This document shows positions 63,560-64,000 of a DNA stretch of 64,000 nt, piece after piece; the first letter of the stretch is position 1, and every line of letters starts with the position of its first letter. Source of the stretch: Diphasiastrum complanatum. Lineage: Eukaryota; Streptophyta; Lycopodiopsida; Lycopodiales; Lycopodiaceae. The stretch is taken from the NCBI GenBank assembly GCA_029204225.1, contig CM055102.1, positions 24,955,390 to 25,019,389 on the forward strand, read 5' to 3'. A model generated the notes under the pieces. That model did not search any database. It was not told the origin of the DNA and saw nothing but the letters and a program-made list of their open reading frames with translations. Both the position numbers and the translations under genes were made by a program.

Positions 63560-64000
63560 GACTTATTCAATTATCTTTCTGCAACAACATTGTGATAACT
63601 CTAAGCCATCTTAATACTTTCAAAAATCATATAGAGCAACAGGATCAAACATTGAGGATTTATATGTAGTAATGACTCTTTTATCGAGTCTCTCTGAAGC
63701 CTATGAAACTTGGGTCATGGCCATTTCGACCCAGCAGCAAGTTACTCTATCAAGAGTCATTTCAATGCTGCTACAAGAGGAGATCAGAAGAAATACCTCC
63801 TCCACAGGCTCAGGATCTGATCCTTATGCTCTTTACACAAAGAAAAATCAGAATTTCAAGTCAAAGAAATCCACAAAATCTGATTATTCAGGAAAAAGGA
63901 GCAACATGCAGCTAGGATCAAACTTTGGCTCTGGGTCAAATTATAACTTAGGATCGAATTCTTGCTCAGAGTCATATTTGAATTTTCATTCATCATCCCA
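63560..64000 (+). pseudogene. copia-6 gag fragment (+ strand), cut by the window edge
   Basis: LYVVMTLLSSLSEAYETWVM, AISTQQQVTLSRVISMLLQE and EEIRRNTSSTGSGSD are copia gag (family: LL.SLP.SY......L.........L....V...L..EE..R), followed by a Ser/Gly/Asn-rich stretch with Lys (KKNQNFKSKKSTKSDYSGKR) that normally precedes the zinc knuckle. A weaker FKNHIEQQDQTLRIYM piece is upstream. The stop before 63700 suggests decay. It continues beyond the window. Confidence 0.75.

Overview
The window is nuclear DNA of a land plant. It carries one host gene broken into many small exons, a piece of plastid DNA, and a dense layer of old transposons. The plastid genes, the plant-type Ty1/copia elements, the short GT-AG exons and the long repeat-filled introns all point to a plant with a large genome. 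The NdhE-like reading ends in a Leu-Leu-Lys-Trp type tail, which suggests a seed-free plant or another non-angiosperm lineage, but the sequence does not let me name the species.

Layout. 1-2523: nuclear plastid DNA in the canonical order ndhA-ndhI-ndhG-ndhE-psaC. Most of it is decayed, but ndhE is still open. 2525-7371: a copia element (copia-1) that lacks its integrase core and most of its 5' LTR. 7372-16400: gene-poor DNA with tandem duplications, a 50-bp minisatellite, a non-autonomous LTR element (about 11341-12752) and long GA tracts.

16888-47479 (+ strand): the one clear host gene, an aminoalcoholphosphotransferase (CDP-alcohol phosphotransferase; ethanolamine/choline phosphotransferase of the Kennedy pathway). 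I could place about 16 exons by protein similarity and splice signals, including a 10-nt microexon and a complete catalytic motif. One stretch (27103-27250) does not join in frame. Its introns hold CT-tailed retroposons, a copia integrase fragment, a perfect 20-bp hairpin, a captured NDB-type NADH dehydrogenase fragment and, in one intron of nearly 13 kb, a GC-rich cluster of hAT-like transposons (27.7-39.0 kb).

The hAT cluster is the most unusual part. Two related copies pair a DUF659/hAT-type transposase (+ strand) with a convergent second gene (- strand) for a small, charged, probably coiled-coil protein. The transposase has a very long acidic and proline-rich tail that ends in AT-hooks. 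The better preserved copy (about 32693-38463) has GGTACC-rich inverted ends. Most nonsense codons are CAG-to-TAG changes, as expected from deamination of methylated CHG cytosines. GC-rich foldback MITE-like elements sit next to both copies.

48-64 kb, downstream of the host gene: tandem SINE-like tRNA-related heads, gene-poor AT-rich DNA, a relic of a reverse-transcriptase protein tail, a second integrase-less copia copy (53568-57142) lying against a third copia remnant, a relic of an uncharacterised Cys-rich transposase-like protein (58.7-59.9 kb), and remnants of at least three more copia elements on both strands up to the window edge.

Functionally, only the aminoalcoholphosphotransferase looks like a working gene, and even it has one unresolved exon. 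The rest records repeated transposon insertion, internal deletion and decay.
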